From Atopsyche davidsoni (taxonomy: Eukaryota; Arthropoda; Insecta; Trichoptera; Hydrobiosidae): a DNA stretch of 64,000 nucleotides. Numbering within the stretch: position 1 is the stretch's first letter; each line of letters starts with the position of its first letter. The notes beneath the pieces are model-generated. The model was given only the letters and a program-made list of their open reading frames with translations. It was not told where the DNA came from and ran no database searches. The DNA lies in the NCBI GenBank assembly GCA_022113835.1, contig JAILWY010000027.1:7690501-7754500 (forward strand). The letters are read 5' to 3'. The translations under genes and the position numbers were made by a program. Of the stretch, positions 1 to 11,909 are shown piece by piece.

Positions 1-225
1 CAATTATTTACTGATGCAAGAGATATTGTGGAACAAAAGATTTTTATTTTAATATTTCGAAGTTGACAGAACACATAATAATTATTTTTATTTTATACAA
101 TTTATTTGTAAGCATACTCGTAACATAACCAAGGCTACAAATGAAAATATATTTTGATAATTATATGTTATAATGAAAATCGAAATTATATTTTTCGTTT
201 ATATTTTTTTATATATAATCTCTAG
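1..225. other. AT-rich non-coding DNA
   Basis: AT-rich, with no gene-like signal. It leads into a GC-rich patch at about 226. Confidence 0.6.
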
Positions 226-520
226 ACGGTCGCACGCCACTGATGTGGCGCCCGTCCCATACACCAAAAGTCTGCTAACACCCACCCGTTAACACATTTC
301 CCGAACATTATAATTTGAAATAATTAGAATAAATACTTCATTTTTCATCGAGTACACACAAATCGTCGGTTTTTTAGTGGCGGGGTACGACGGGCGGCGT
401 GCGTGGCTTGTTCGGGCCTTCTCGCAGTCCCGGGCAGGGGCGGCGCGGGAGGGCGGGGGTATGTAAAGCATTTTTGTCAGGGGCGTAACTAGGCGGCCGG
501 CTACCCCGCCCGAAACTAAA
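226..520. repeat. GC-rich patch, probably transposon debris
   Basis: GC-rich sequence in an AT-rich setting. Its left edge (CTAGACGGTCGCACGCCACT) resembles the start of the element at 58421 (ATAGACGGTCACGCCACT). The right part carries GGGGCGTAACTAGGC, wording often found at the ends of insect interspersed repeats. The open frame here is proline/arginine-rich and has no recognisable domain. Confidence 0.35.
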
Positions 521-529
521 AAATAATGA

Positions 530-1985
530 TTAACTACTGTAAATAAGTAAGCCGCGTTGACTACTATAAAATATAAACAAACAACGTAAATTAATACAAA
601 TCACCTGCTATGGAAAGTGGCTTATTTTCCTTGGTAATAACCCAACGCCATGAATTATTTATACATTTTTTTTATACTTATAATAATCAACATTAAATAC
701 TCCAACTATTATTTTGTTGTTTTAAAATCATGATTTGATATGTTAATGATGATTTATTTCTTAAAGATATTGTGGCATTATAAACGAGATTAGTTTATCA
801 GTCTTTGAATTATAATACATTAAAACATTATGGTTCGATACGCTGAATTCAGTGCCTATATTTGGGTATACAAAATGTGCAACCAAAATAAAGTATTCTT
901 CTAAAATCAAAGCATTGATCTCAAAGATAACAAAGATTTTTTTTCTAACCCTACAGCAGCATTTCACTTTCCCTTGGTCCCTGTTTTTAATGTAAACAGC
1001 TGTGAACTGGGTCGCTTTCATTATTCAAAACAGAGTCCCACCGACAATCGTTGAATCTTTTCACAGTCCGCTCTTCAAATAGTCGAAAACAAAAACACCT
1101 ATTCAGTAAAATATATTGCACCTTGCAAGACAATAAGCCTGAAATTCCATGTAACGCCAAACAGGTAACGTGAAACTCTCACTTGCTACCGAGGGTACTC
1201 GGGGAAGAATGGAGAGAAGCACGCGAGTGGACCCGCGGCTCCCGACTGCCCCAGTGCGTGTCCCGGGTAATTGATGATACTGAAATGAAATTATAGAGTC
1301 CGATCATAGTCCATTGTTTTTGGTTCGAACACCAGGCGCTGGGGTGTAGTGCATACCTAATTGCACAAATGCCAACCTCAAGGCAGCGATGTTTGAACTT
1401 TACCCAGAAAAAGGCGAGCAAAACAATCATATATAAAATTATGAAAATTGCTTTTTCCACGTCATCACCATTGCTTTCAAATTGAAGAAACAGTGTTGTA
1501 TTACTGATGCTTATTGATATTGATGATTGACAACCACACTCGAACCAGCCAAAAGCGCTTTGATTGTCGATTGTATTACAACGTTTGAAAGCTGCTCATT
1601 CCAATCTAGCATACAGAATAGTAAAACTTCGATTCAAGAACTGAGTTATTTTACTAAGAAAAGCTTTGATTAATTGTGCTTTTGGGCAGCAGAAATATAA
1701 AACTGCGGTGTAGAAAGACCCGGGGACTAGACTATTCGCTCTAAGAAAACCGTGAACACTGCTTGAGCATAAGTATATGCTCAGTGTGATGGTTAGGATA
1801 GGTTAGGTTAGGAAGAATAATTGTTTAATTTTATAAGATATAAACTAAGTGTCGCTTCAACTCTCTTCAAACAACAGCCATCCATTTGGAAACCAAATAA
1901 GTTAAATACAACATTTTATTGATTATTTCTTGCCAGCATATTGAGAACCGATATTGAAATTAAGTATCCGAAATATCGATTCGGG
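530..1985. other. Intergenic or intronic stretch, no gene seen
   Basis: Mostly AT-rich. A GC-rich patch at about 1170-1290 and a B-box-like word (GGTTCGAACACC, about 1322) may be repeat remnants. I see no exon-like structure. Confidence 0.4.
1757..1812. repeat. Short hairpin followed by telomere-like TTAGG repeats
   Basis: TGAGCATA (1764-1771) and TATGCTCA (1776-1783) form a perfect 8 bp inverted repeat flanked by CACTG/CAGTG. Directly after it, 1791-1812 reads as a short run of GGTTA/TTAGG units with one variant. TTAGG is the usual arthropod telomere repeat; this is a small interstitial block, not a chromosome end. Confidence 0.6.
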
Positions 1986-2170
1986 CTAGAGCGTTTTTTA
2001 CGTGCTAGGCGCCGCGCGTTCCTTCCTCCGCCGCTGTGGGTGTGACGGACGCCGCAAAGTGGATACTGCTCGGCGGTCGGCTCGCCCGACGGCCGATAAT
2101 TATACCCGTAGGTCAGTCCGGCTCTCGCGGACGAAGTAAACTGCGCATCAGTTGCGGATGCCGAAGCCTC
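1985..2170. promoter_or_regulatory. GC-rich island next to a poly-T tract
   Basis: A CpG-rich patch of about 180 bp that runs straight into a T tract (2173-2219, one C interruption). The island at 9115-9490 has the same GC-rich-then-GTGTTTT arrangement. It may be a regulatory element or a retroposed repeat; no protein domain is visible. Confidence 0.3.
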
Positions 2171-2172
2171 GG

Positions 2173-2173
2173 T

Positions 2174-2205
<32 letters not shown>

Positions 2206-2219
2206 CTTTTTTTTTTTTT
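2173..2219. repeat. Poly-T tract
   Basis: A nearly pure T homopolymer of about 45 nt. On the minus strand it is a poly-A tract, which could mark an old retroposition tail. Confidence 0.8.
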
Positions 2220-2395
2220 AATACACCATAATCGACCCCAATAACGTGAAAACGAAAACAGTGGGGTAATATTTTTTACCACAAGTTCAAAAGAAAAAAA
2301 AATTCAAGATGCCCTTGACAATACTTAATTGGCATAATAAGTACGTTGTTTCATTTATAGGATATGATTGTTAAAAATTCTTGCCTAGTACTAGT

Positions 2396-2505
2396 GATTC
2401 GTTAGTATAATTGGTAATGCACCGGCCATGTAAGCTTGGAGGTGTGAGTTCGAATCCCACACAAATCACGGTGGTATTTTTCTAAGAGTTTCTTTAATCA
2501 ATTTT
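2396..2505 (+). repeat. tRNA-Thr-like SINE, copy 1
   Basis: The first 72 nt (2396-2467) fit a tRNA plan. The acceptor arms GATTCGT/ACAAATC pair at 6 of 7 positions. The A box TAGTATAATTGG and B box GTTCGAATCC are intact, the T-loop is TTCGAAT with a 5 bp stem (one mismatch), and the variable loop has 5 nt. The anticodon position reads TGT (Thr), but position 33 is A rather than the near-universal T and the anticodon stem has a mismatch, so a working tRNA is unlikely. A 3' body (TATTTTTCTAAGAGTTTC) follows and is shared with the reversed copy at 47045-47150, which marks a tRNA-derived SINE. Confidence 0.65.
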
Positions 2506-2650
2506 CAATATTTGAAAAAATGTACTTAATCATTATTAATGCCCTTATTGATTCTGGTCTTTTTTTGTAACATAGCTGTATCTAATGCTAGGACCAAACT
2601 GAAAACAGTCGCATTTACTTTTAAATACACTTAACACTCCCACACTCATA

Positions 2651-2651
<1 letters not shown>

Positions 2652-2722
<71 letters not shown>
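2652..2722. repeat. (TA)n microsatellite
   Basis: About 70 bp of uninterrupted TA dinucleotides. Confidence 0.97.
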
Positions 2723-2727
<5 letters not shown>

Positions 2728-2729
2728 TT

Positions 2730-4780
2730 ATTGGTATCACTATCAATACATAGAAAAACATCACACAATAAAATCTATAAAAAGACATACATTTTTATTT
2801 TATTTTAAAATTATTGATAGAATCAAAGTAATGACGGTATGTGTATTATTTTTGTCTGAATAAAAAAAAAATCACATGAAAGTAAAAAAAAAAAAAATTG
2901 AATACTTTGATTGAGTATTTATAAATGTATTCAAGTCTATTTGGCTGACGTCATAGATTCTGGATGACTGCGTTCTGAGAATTAATATTAAAAATTAGGG
3001 TTATCTATAAACACGGATTTAACTTATTTTATAAAATCGATAATATTTTTAAAAAAGGTCATCACGTAATTAATAAAAAATATGTATTTTTTTACTCTTA
3101 TTTCTTTACAATTGATTACTTTTGATTGATGACTTGTAAATTTTCGAACATAATTATTTATTTATTTTAACTTTTGTAAATAATTATTTTACAATTCACA
3201 ATATAAAAATATTTAATTTTAGGATTAAAATATAATTTTTGGACATTACATATTGGTTGTTGGTTCTAAATTTTCCTTTTTTCAATAGTCAGCTACCTAA
3301 TTTTAAAAATCTTTTATTTAAAACTTCGACGATTTTCTCATTGACAAAATATGTAAACTCAAACTCTATTCTTTTTTAATTTTTAATACCAATTAAACTA
3401 TTAAAGAGCAATCCAAGAAATTCAACAATGAATTTATTCGATTTTTAATTGATTATTAATGTGAAATTTACGCAAATACGATCCAAAGTTCAGAAATGTA
3501 GCATTAAATATTTAAATTACTTTTATTTTTTGTGCAAGACGAGATCCATTTCAAAAAAAATACATAACATATAAAAAATTAATAAAAAATACACGAGGCA
3601 TTATTAAAGAAGCAATTAGGGTAATTGCTAAGAAATCTCGGAATAATTTGAACAAATTTTGATTGACAGGTCAAATTTAGTTAAATCCTACAAACCGGAG
3701 CAGAGTATAAAATCAAGAACATTATTTTTATTATGTTAATTTTAAATAATACAGATTTTAATATTAAATAGCGGGCTCGGTACATAATTACTATAATTAT
3801 TGTATTGTTGGGATGATTTCTCATGCATGAGCGCATTTCGGAATATTTTCGCGCCGGCATTACCTGCGCCGGTCGAGCTCGCAGATCACCGCGGAGCATC
3901 CACACCCAGGGCTATCTATGACTTCATTCTTTAACGTGAAATTATTACGGAAAGACTGTTTTTTATTGCTTCAAAAAATAATGTTACTAATAGTCACAAA
4001 ATCTACTGGAAAAGTAGGCTATGCATGGAATAATTCAGTAATTATGTTGATAGTATTGACCTTATACGCGTTTAATATATTCTATGCACTACAAAGAAAA
4101 ATATGAATATTATCACAATGTGTTCATAGTGTAAACATAATAGATATATTAAACATAAATTTACACTAAAATATTTCAATAGTTGACTATTATATATTTA
4201 TATATAAGTACAAACTAAGATATAAAAAGAAACCGTAAACAGTTTGGTATCAAACCTCAGAAGAGCACCAAACGAAATTCGGCTGAGGGTAGTTTGCCTT
4301 GAAATTTAGAGGCTTTGTATTTTTGCTTAAATTAGAGCCCCTCGTTGCCTACCCTCAAGTTGCGGTAGGTTATTCCTTACACGATCGTTAGGCGCTACAG
4401 AAAAAGCTGCCTTCTGTACTATGGGATGTTTTCACCACCTTGAGGCATTTTCTGAACTGTTTTTAAACTTAAATATTCGTAAATCTTATCATAAAATTTA
4501 GCATTTTTTAATGATAAGGTAACCATAAAAAATCAATTCAATTTTATGTGTTGGTTAATATTATTGTCAAGTTTTTTAACGTGTGTATTTACTTGGAAAT
4601 TTTAAAAACTGATATTTCACAATGTAAATATGTTAAATTGCCATTAAAATTAGTTTTCATTCATTATTCAATCAAAGCATTTTACGCACCCATTTTTCAT
4701 GAACGCTTTAACAAAGCAAAAAAAAATAAATTGTCCCTAAAATAATTGAAAAGTCATTATTTTTAACTTCACAGACAGAC
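2730..4780. other. AT-rich stretch with no supported gene
   Basis: Very AT-rich with A and T runs. A perfect CRE word (TGACGTCA) is at 2946-2953. A small GC-rich patch is at about 3830-3910, and an unassigned medium-GC patch at about 4250-4440 has GAGGGTA/TACCCTC words in opposite orientation. No coding exon is supported. Confidence 0.45.
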
Positions 4781-5060
4781 TATTCAAGCTATCGACGCGA
4801 ACCATTAAATTAGCTCTAAATCAACTCTTCCACCGCAAACTTGATCCGAATTTCCGCACGCCTGCTCCGAGGGAAGGTAAATAAGTACCTAGAGGGGTAG
4901 GTAATAGCTTAAGGGGTGAAGGTAGATGCACCCGCCGACACATGCAAATGCCTTCCTTAGTCTCCCCATCAGTCTCCATTACCTCCCTGCCTTGGGGTAG
5001 TTTCCCATTTCCTCCGTGGCGATCGTACCGTACTTCCTGTGCATTTCAGACTTTGATAGA
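4780..5060. promoter_or_regulatory. Candidate cis-regulatory module with POU octamer
   Basis: A medium-GC island in AT-rich flanks. It contains a perfect POU octamer ATGCAAAT (4942-4949) and AAATTAG and AACTTGATCC words. There is no sustained open frame. The enhancer reading is an inference from composition and motifs. Confidence 0.3.
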
Positions 5061-5069
5061 TATAGTGGC

Positions 5070-7290
5070 TGAATAATTTCGCAAGTCTTTTTCTATTTCT
5101 CATTCGGTCTTTTTTAATATACCTGCAGTTTTTTGTAAAACTGTGAATGAATATTAACAAATCAAAACATATCCTCAGCATACATTTAAAAATTATACTT
5201 TTATATTAAATATATAATACATTGTACGAATTTATTTTTATTTGAATGAAAATATTTCTACTTTTTATGATTATTATATGCACAGAAAAAATCACAATTT
5301 ATTTTTAAATATTTGGTGATCATGTCGCAAAATATACATCTTGAAGCATTTTTTATAATATTTACTAACATATGTTTAAATCAGAAGGATTCAAATAATA
5401 AATACTTACACATATATCGCGTAAAACATGATTTTATCTACACTACGCGTTACTAACGTAATTAATTATGCTTATTTAATATTTTATTAATCAAATTCCC
5501 AATTACTTCCAACTCTATAGGTTATATAACTTTTTATTTTTATTTGTAATATACGACATCATCGTGTATTTTTTTATAATTGATTGTAAGCGTACTCACA
5601 ATGCAATTATTACTCAATACCTAAGTGTTTCAACTGCGTGCATCGTTCTCTCTGGTATCCAGCACACAGTGTGTGATTTATTCGTGCAATTATGTATGTA
5701 TATAGTAACATCTTATGGCAACACTCAGCATCCCAACTGCCAACCAAATAAAGACACAAATCAAACATAACAACTTCCAATCATTCAATCAAAGTCTCTT
5801 CAACAGTACAAAGTTCGCGCGATGGTCGACAGTTTCTACCGAGTCGTATGCTGAAAGCATTCACACTGCAGCGTCTGTAACCATTGCCATGGTTAGTATT
5901 ATGGTTTGGTCTACCAAGTGAAAAAAATCATATTATTTGTAATAATGTTTTAATGATGATGTTTGATGATTTTCAAAACAAAAAAAAACACATTTTGCGT
6001 ATACTCAACCTTTTCTATTATTCCATTAATAATAAAAATTATTAACATTAGGTTTAATGGTGATCAATATCTCTTGTTTATATTCGTCTTTTTCGGTGAT
6101 ATATTCAAACATAAGTTATTCTTGTAAATAATAAGAATGGGATATTTTTTTCCGAAGTAGAGAAACATTAATTTTCGTCAGTATTTATGGAACGAATAGC
6201 GTGCAACGCCCATAGTATATCTCACAGTCATATATCATAATCCTCCCTTCCTAAGGTAGTGTAAAATTATTAGGTTTGCATATTCCTACTACGTTTTATG
6301 CAGTTAATTTTAATCAAATATTACGCATCTTTTCGATAGTATTAAAAATTATCTTAAAGAATTTTTTTTTTAATAAATATTTAGTGAAATTCCCCTTAGT
6401 CAATTGTCTGATTGCGAATCGGTTGCAAGTTGTGTCGCTGAATGAATTCCACCAACCCCTTTCAAATGATCTCTGATGCTCAATTCAGTTGTGTTTATCA
6501 CAAAATAAAATATTGAAGGATGAAAGGTACGACCAGCATCTAAAAGCAAGCGAGCCGGAGTCGCCTGGTGATCAGGGCCGTAATGGTCCCTCGGGGAGCA
6601 GTCCATGAGGGTTCCAAGCCCTGCTGGCAAATGCCGTGTCATTTTTCGCCGTAACGATGTCATTTTGCAAGCTCGGATTATGAGATTTTGTTGGATTTGA
6701 GTGAATTTTATTTTTCAGGCGTACTTTATTTTTTTATCAAAAAAAAAAATGATACATTTTAATACATTAAACGCATATATCTTAGACAGTTATATTTTAC
6801 TGGCTAAAAAATCAATACATTATTATAATATTTACTATAGTGGTATCTTTTGTGTTCTCTCTTTTCGTTTTTAAAAAGCCATTTTATAATCATTGCGAAA
6901 TGAAAAGTTAAATAATATTATAGTAAATATTATCTAAAATGATTATTTTATTGTATATCTATTCATTCATAATCTTATTCAATTTACAACTGAACATCGC
7001 TTTTATTATAAATACATTGTAATCAAAAGAATCTTAAGCATGAGTGCATAAAAAGCATAAGTGTAGTAAATATCAATGCGTAGGTATTGATATTTAATTT
7101 TTATTATTTTTAAAGTAAAAGTAGGTTTTATGTCATTATAACTTACATAAAAAAACACTGTGAACGTTAATATAGTCCATTTGCAATTGACACTTCTTAC
7201 GTATTATTTTCACTTAAGAGCTACTTTAGAAACTAATTTAGAAGAAATGTTCACAGAATTAGGCCTCATTTCCAATATCTCCCTGCGAAA
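5070..7290. other. AT-rich stretch with one GC patch
   Basis: Mostly AT-rich. A patch at about 6400-6665 begins with GCGAATCGGTTGCAAGTTGTG, a word shared with the foldback family near 8.9-9.0 kb, so at least its edge is repeat-derived. The 87-codon minus-strand frame over it runs into this repeat wording and is not convincing as a gene. Confidence 0.4.
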
Positions 7291-7314
7291 TCACTATGAA
7301 GATAGACATGTTCC

Positions 7315-7500
7315 CGGAGCGGCCACAAAAAAGGATCGACCACCTGGCCGGGCTGAAAAAAAGAGGATGGCTCTATTCGTAGGGGGTGCGGGTTCGAGCC
7401 CCCGGGACGGGCCGCCGCCCCTGATTGGGCGCCTCCACGGCCGGCCCGCCCCGGGGGATGACTTGACTACCCCTGGAAGTGGCACGGCCATTACTTGGAT
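7315..7500 (+). repeat. GC-rich B-box-bearing repeat (SINE-like)
   Basis: A sharply bounded GC-rich block. It contains GGTTCGAGCCC, a match to the Pol III B box (GGTTCGANNCC), followed by a GC-rich body. The Pol III origin is inferred from that one box; I see no clear A box. Confidence 0.35.
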
Positions 7501-7559
7501 TGTTGAGAAAAAATGCATTCGCTCCTTTGGCGTAAATTGCTACATATGAGCATATACAA

Positions 7560-8270
7560 CTGCAAATGTTAATGAATTATATTGATAAAATGCTTATAAT
7601 TTTTTAAATTATATTTTACTATTGTAATATTTTAATTTACACAAATTACCCAAATTTTCAATTTCAACTACTGAACCATATTATAATATTTTTACTACAT
7701 CCAATCAAATATACGTATCAATATATTTTTCTTCATAAAATATAATTACTTATTTGGTGTGCAAATTTTTATTTTATTTTAGAAATAAGCTTTTGCTGGA
7801 ATTCTAACTCGTCTTCTGATTGAAGGTTAGATTTACAAGGTTGTGACAAGCGTAGTTCTACCCTTCCTGCACCCCTCTGATTTACACTAATACATTGAAA
7901 ATCATTATTTAAGAGGTGTATTCAAGATTGAGTTAAAATATTATTTCGTGCATTGCATGCCCTCTCCATATACTTTTATACGAATTTTTAATTATGAATG
8001 AATAGCCCAAAATTTTTAATAATTTCTTTTAGTTTGATTTACAAGTTAAGTAACAAACTTTTCATGTGTGATTTAAAAAACAGAAATGTATATATATTTT
8101 TATTCAGAATACATGACGTTATCTGTCAAGACTTTGGATAATCCCGATACGTATCAATTTGATTGCGAGTCCTTCGTTCAATTAATCAAAATCCTTCGTC
8201 TTGCTGGAAGACCCGGCACCATCACACGAACCATAAATTCATACCGTCTAATCCCTAATATCATGCACAT
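7560..8270. other. AT-rich stretch, no gene seen
   Basis: Non-coding in appearance; only short spurious frames. Confidence 0.5.
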
Positions 8271-8279
8271 GTGAAATCG

Positions 8280-8362
8280 CGTCACGCCAGGAATAGAGAA
8301 CTCGCAGCTGTCATGGCGCACAACATGGCGGCCGCAACCAGCCAAGATGGCGCTGGAACTGC
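8280..8362 (-). promoter_or_regulatory. YY1/PHO-like double site
   Basis: Two ATGGC cores about 24 bp apart: ACATGGCGGCC and AAGATGGCGC. The second matches the AAGATGGC core bound by YY1 and its insect homologue Pleiohomeotic. Similar words recur near 36.9, 44.8, 45.2 and 48.4 kb. The pair sits just upstream of the ratchet point at 8416. The binding role is inferred. Confidence 0.35.
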
Positions 8363-8389
8363 TCTCTTTCAATATAGACTTTTATATAT

Positions 8390-8490
8390 TTATTCTGTGT
8401 TTCTTTCTTGTTTCAGGTAATGGACATGTTCATTTTCTACTAGTTGGATACTAAAAACATTACTAATGTGTACAGATATTTATGGTGAGT
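8390..8490 (+). other. Recursive splice site 1 (ratchet point with RS-exon)
   Basis: A pyrimidine-rich tract ending TTTCTTTCTTGTTTCAG (AG at 8415-8416) is followed directly by GTAATG, so a 3' splice site abuts a potential 5' splice site. A second donor, ATG|GTGAGT, begins at 8485 and defines a 68 nt candidate recursive-splicing exon (8417-8484) that has stops in all three frames. Known ratchet points have the form (Y)nNCAG|GTAAGT and subdivide long insect introns. The regenerated donor GTAATG is somewhat weak. Use in vivo is inferred. Confidence 0.6.
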
Positions 8491-8655
8491 AATATATATT
8501 TTTATCTGTTTATTTTAGAAACAGTGATGTTACTATGTAATTTATCACTTTTCTGCCTATGCCTAAGACATCACAAGCCAAACACTAATTTATTTTAAAT
8601 ATAAAATGTATAAAAAAAAATACATGAATTGACATACTTTAATAGTAATTTAATA

Positions 8656-8899
8656 AGCAGTATACACACAAAACAACAAAACCAATAATAGACCTGTAAT
8701 AAGCCAATAGCGTTTGCTTTTTTTTTTTTACAGATTAGTATAAAATGAAAATGGTGTAAAAATATAAGTTAACTGTTCGGTTAGTTATATCGTCGTAATA
8801 GTGTCACTATATTTAGGATATTTTTTTGTAGTTTTGTCTGAGTATACAACGCAAAAGAGGACGCTATTGCAAGTTGTATCGCGGCGTGCTTAAAGGCTT
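8656..8899. mobile_element. Foldback MITE-like element, copy 1
   Basis: Left arm AGCAGTATACACACAAAAC and right arm ATCGCGGCGTGCTTAAAGGC read as diverged inverted repeats. The inner words GCCAATAGCG and CGCTATTGC are also inverted. The interior is AT-rich with no open frame. It is one of a non-autonomous family described under the copies at 11605 and 35391. Confidence 0.5.
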
Positions 8900-9049
8900 G
8901 TAAGCCCTCAGCACGCGCACCGGCACACATCTACAATCAACCAAAAGCGTTTTTTTTTTCATTTGGATGTTTTATCCTGAGTCAACAACGCAAAATAGGG
9001 CCCCATTGGCTAGCTGCAAATCGGTTGCAAGTGTCTCGCTCCGTGGCTT
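8900..9049. mobile_element. Foldback MITE-like element, copy 2
   Basis: It directly follows copy 1. Left arm GTAAGCCCTCAGCACGCGCA pairs imperfectly with right-arm GTGTCTCGCTCCGTGGCTTC, with a T-rich centre. The two elements abut almost without spacer, as do the pair at 11605-11905. Confidence 0.45.
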
Positions 9050-9114
9050 CAAATGGACGTATTATTGGGTATTTTTTTTAAACAAAAAAAATATATAATT
9101 TAATACAATAAAAC

Positions 9115-9490
9115 GCAGCACGCTTAGACGAAACGCAGGCCCAGCGAGCGCCACCAAAGGTTGTCTATCGGCGCGTCTAGCAGCGCCTCAGTCCCACGAT
9201 CGTTCACAGTATCCGAGCGGTCGTGAGCGCGTGCGAGAGGGACGGCGCTGCGGCGGCGCCGCGGGTGCGAGCGAGACGGCGCCGGGCGGCCGCTACACGG
9301 TACGGGCGGGGCTCCGCTACAAATCACTCACTGTCGCGTTTTGACGTTTGAGATATTAGGTCGTTTTTTTCTCTCTCCGATTCCCCCCGCGCCCTCCGCC
9401 ATCGCGCTCCCTTTCTCTAGACGGCGGTGTTTCGGATTTGTTGCAATTTTTTTGTTTTTTGGGGTTCGGATGACGACTGCGTGACGCGTG
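9115..9490. promoter_or_regulatory. CpG-rich island of unknown role
   Basis: The third strongest CpG patch in the window. It has GAGCG/GCGAG-type words, a GC-rich core near 9240-9300, CTCTCTCC, and a following T tract (9491-9513). The 67-codon minus-strand frame is Arg/Pro-rich low-complexity sequence. It could be a promoter island or a GC-rich repeat; copy number would decide. Confidence 0.35.
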
Positions 9491-9514
9491 TTTTTTTTTT
9501 TTTTTTTTTTTTTA

Positions 9515-10485
9515 GTTTAATTGGATAGATCATTCTGAAAAGATAGCGGGCATAATACGCTTCGGAACAATTTGTTAATTTCTTTATTGGTTCCCGGTTG
9601 CATTTTATTCACGAAAATAATTTTAGTACCAGTCCATATAAATACCATTCTTGCACTCATTAGAAATATTAACGACAATTTTTTTTACGAAATTCAATAT
9701 TTTATATTTTATTCTTCCATACCAGTTATAACATCGTACTTTATTGAAAGTCTCTTGTATATTTCTGCAATTTTAATAATTTTCTTTGGCGCCCTAATAT
9801 TTCTCCGTGCGCGTATTTTTACATAATTTGACTAAATTCATCACAATTTTTTTTTGAATTATTGAAACTATATTGAAACTGGACAGTTTTTAAATTCAAA
9901 AGCTCTCTTTCAGTATGGTTCATTACAAAAATATTTAGTTAGGAACGTTCCACAGAAGAGTTATTCAACTTTGGATGTTTTTAGATTTCTTTTCAGTTTG
10001 AACGCTTGGATTGAAACATCTCGAGATGAGATACGCCCGCTGACGCTGCGGTGTGTTTAATTTATTTTATTTTTTATTTTTCCGGGCTGTTCCACCTTTG
10101 TTCATTGAAATCTAAATCCGTCCTCCGAGAACAGGAACACGAAATTTCCACGGCGTTGTCCTGTTCAATTTGTTCGTTAAAATTTTATTATAAAATACGG
10201 GAATACTGAAAAAAGTAACAATCAAAAGTGATAAGATCGGAGTTAGAATACCTTGACGCAGCGCAGATCGGATAAGAAACCGTCACTCCGTCTACTGAGC
10301 TACAAACCACCATTTTATTTTAGAAAAATATTTTTAAAAACACGCTGTATTTTTTGCGATAATTAAAAACAAAAAAATATTAGTTAGATATATATACATT
10401 TAATATTTGATCATTGCTATTTTATTAAATAAAATAATTTTTAAAAATAAAAAATGTTTTATGGTTATATTTTTTTGTCATTTGT
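9515..10485. other. AT-rich stretch, no gene seen
   Basis: Mainly AT-rich. A mildly conserved-looking patch at about 10010-10170 has no clear feature. Confidence 0.4.
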
Positions 10486-10489
10486 CGTT

Positions 10490-10580
10490 TTCTTAGAGAG
10501 TTTTTCTTTAGGGGAGATTGGTGACCATCTCACTGAACATATTGTCTGTTTCTACGTGGTTTTTTTAGGGTAGATAGTGT
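10490..10580 (-). pseudogene. LINE 3' end fragment
   Basis: The minus strand encodes ...NMFSEMVTNLP followed by a stop and Arg-Lys codons. This matches the C-terminal tail of the non-LTR retrotransposon at 29.3-30.3 kb (NMFDEMVTNLL plus stop). Only the last few codons and some 3' flank survive. Confidence 0.6.
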
Positions 10581-10854
10581 AGTGAATCTCCAGGTTTTTT
10601 TTTCTTCAATTTAAACGTTTAAAAAAATATATAAACGACATTAAAAAATATAGCGAATGAGTATAAAAATACAGTTATCTTAAAATTGATCAACAAAAAA
10701 AATGGAGCATATTTAAGCGTCTAGGTAAAAAAAGCTGTATCTCCGTGAGTCACAGTTCTTACTTAAAAATAAGAAACAAAATAAAGGCACTTAAAAACGT
10801 AGCGAATTAGAATTATTTAGAAAAGAGCTTATCTCCGAGCGAAAAGGCGCAATC

Positions 10855-11010
10855 TGATCCGTGAGTCACAGCGCGGCCGAGCTGCGGCTTGATTGAATCT
10901 AATGAAATTCAATGAGCTCGCACACAAAAGAAACATGTGTTTTATAAGGCAAACGTTCCAGGCTAAGGCCCGCGCTACACGGAGCAGAATCCCCGCCAGC
11001 TGTTCCACTT
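10855..11010. promoter_or_regulatory. Candidate cis-regulatory module
   Basis: A medium-GC patch with closely spaced homeodomain-type words (GATTGAATCTAATGAAATTC), CAGCTG, and TTTATTGTTTAG just downstream. No coding frame. Confidence 0.25.
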
Positions 11011-11604
11011 TATTGTTTAGCTGCGTGATTTCAGAGCTTTATTGATTTTATTAACAATGTATTTTTAATAGAAAATTTACTTGCTTTGCACGACGCGGGT
11101 ACAAAAGTGAAGCAGGGTATGGATATTGTACGGGTTCTTCTACTTGTTAAGTGTTTAGATATGAAACAACGTATCTGCATTTGCTCATAATCAATAAAAA
11201 AAAAAAAAACACAGTTGAAGCCTTATTATAAAAGTCATGCCTTTGGAAATATATCAATATAAGTAGTAAATAGTATAATCAATAAATTAATCAAAAAACT
11301 TGAAATATTTTTGTATACAGCACTTCTCTTAAAAAAAGTCGTACTTCAATAATCAAAAGTAGCTTTATTTGAAGTACAGTTTTTTAAACACTGTGTTGTG
11401 TAAGAAACCGTGTTATTTTATTGGCCCGTGTATAGCAGCCTCTAGGGGCGCACTCCGAGGTACGTACCTAATAATAACTACTTTATAATTGGTATGGTAA
11501 TAGCCCCTTTTCCATACAATTAACTGAAGTACACAGTACCTACTCACCTCCAGCAGGCAGGCGGTACGTCCGTGTAATTATTTTTTTTATCTTTCATCTC
11601 TTAT

Positions 11605-11770
11605 AGCAGCCTACACACGTAACAGCGCAACCTATAACCGATTTGTAATTGACCAATAGCGTCCTCTTATTATAGGTATTATTTTTATGGTTTTTCTTTA
11701 GAAAACATCGGACGCTACCGGTTGGTTACCGTTTAATTGTCGGTCGTATCGCAATCTGTGTGAGCAGCTT
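11605..11770. mobile_element. Foldback MITE-like element, copy 3
   Basis: The left arm AGCAGCCTACACACGTAACA is the diverged reverse complement of the right arm ending ATCGCAATCTGTGTGAGCAG. Further inward ACCAATAGCGTCC pairs with GGACGCTACCGGT. No transposase frame is present, so it would be non-autonomous. Superfamily is undetermined because target-site duplications are not clear. Confidence 0.7.
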
Positions 11771-11905
11771 AAACCGAACAGTAACTAGCCAAAACTTCTC
11801 TTATGCATCATTTGTTTAAGCAAAACAATAAAAAAAACTTTAGAAGACACTTATAGCCAAACAAAGTTTGGTTGTTGGTTGTGTTGCAGCGTGTGTAGAC
11901 AGCTT
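11771..11905. mobile_element. Foldback MITE-like element, copy 4 (left end truncated)
   Basis: It begins within the end of copy 3 (AACCGAACAGTAACTAGCC is inner left-arm sequence). It ends with a good right arm, GTTGCAGCGTGTGTAGACAG. The outer left arm is missing or shared with copy 3. Confidence 0.6.
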
Positions 11906-11909
11906 TACG

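Noticed and set aside
1791..1812. A telomere
   Set aside because: Only about four TTAGG-like units with a variant, inside ordinary sequence; an interstitial block.
2396..2467. A functional tRNA-Thr gene
   Set aside because: Position 33 is A, the anticodon stem is mismatched, and a second copy shares the 3' body outside the tRNA, so it is a SINE head.
7160..7549. A 129-codon plus-strand frame
   Set aside because: The second half lies in a GC-rich B-box-bearing repeat and the first half is AT-driven; no domain.
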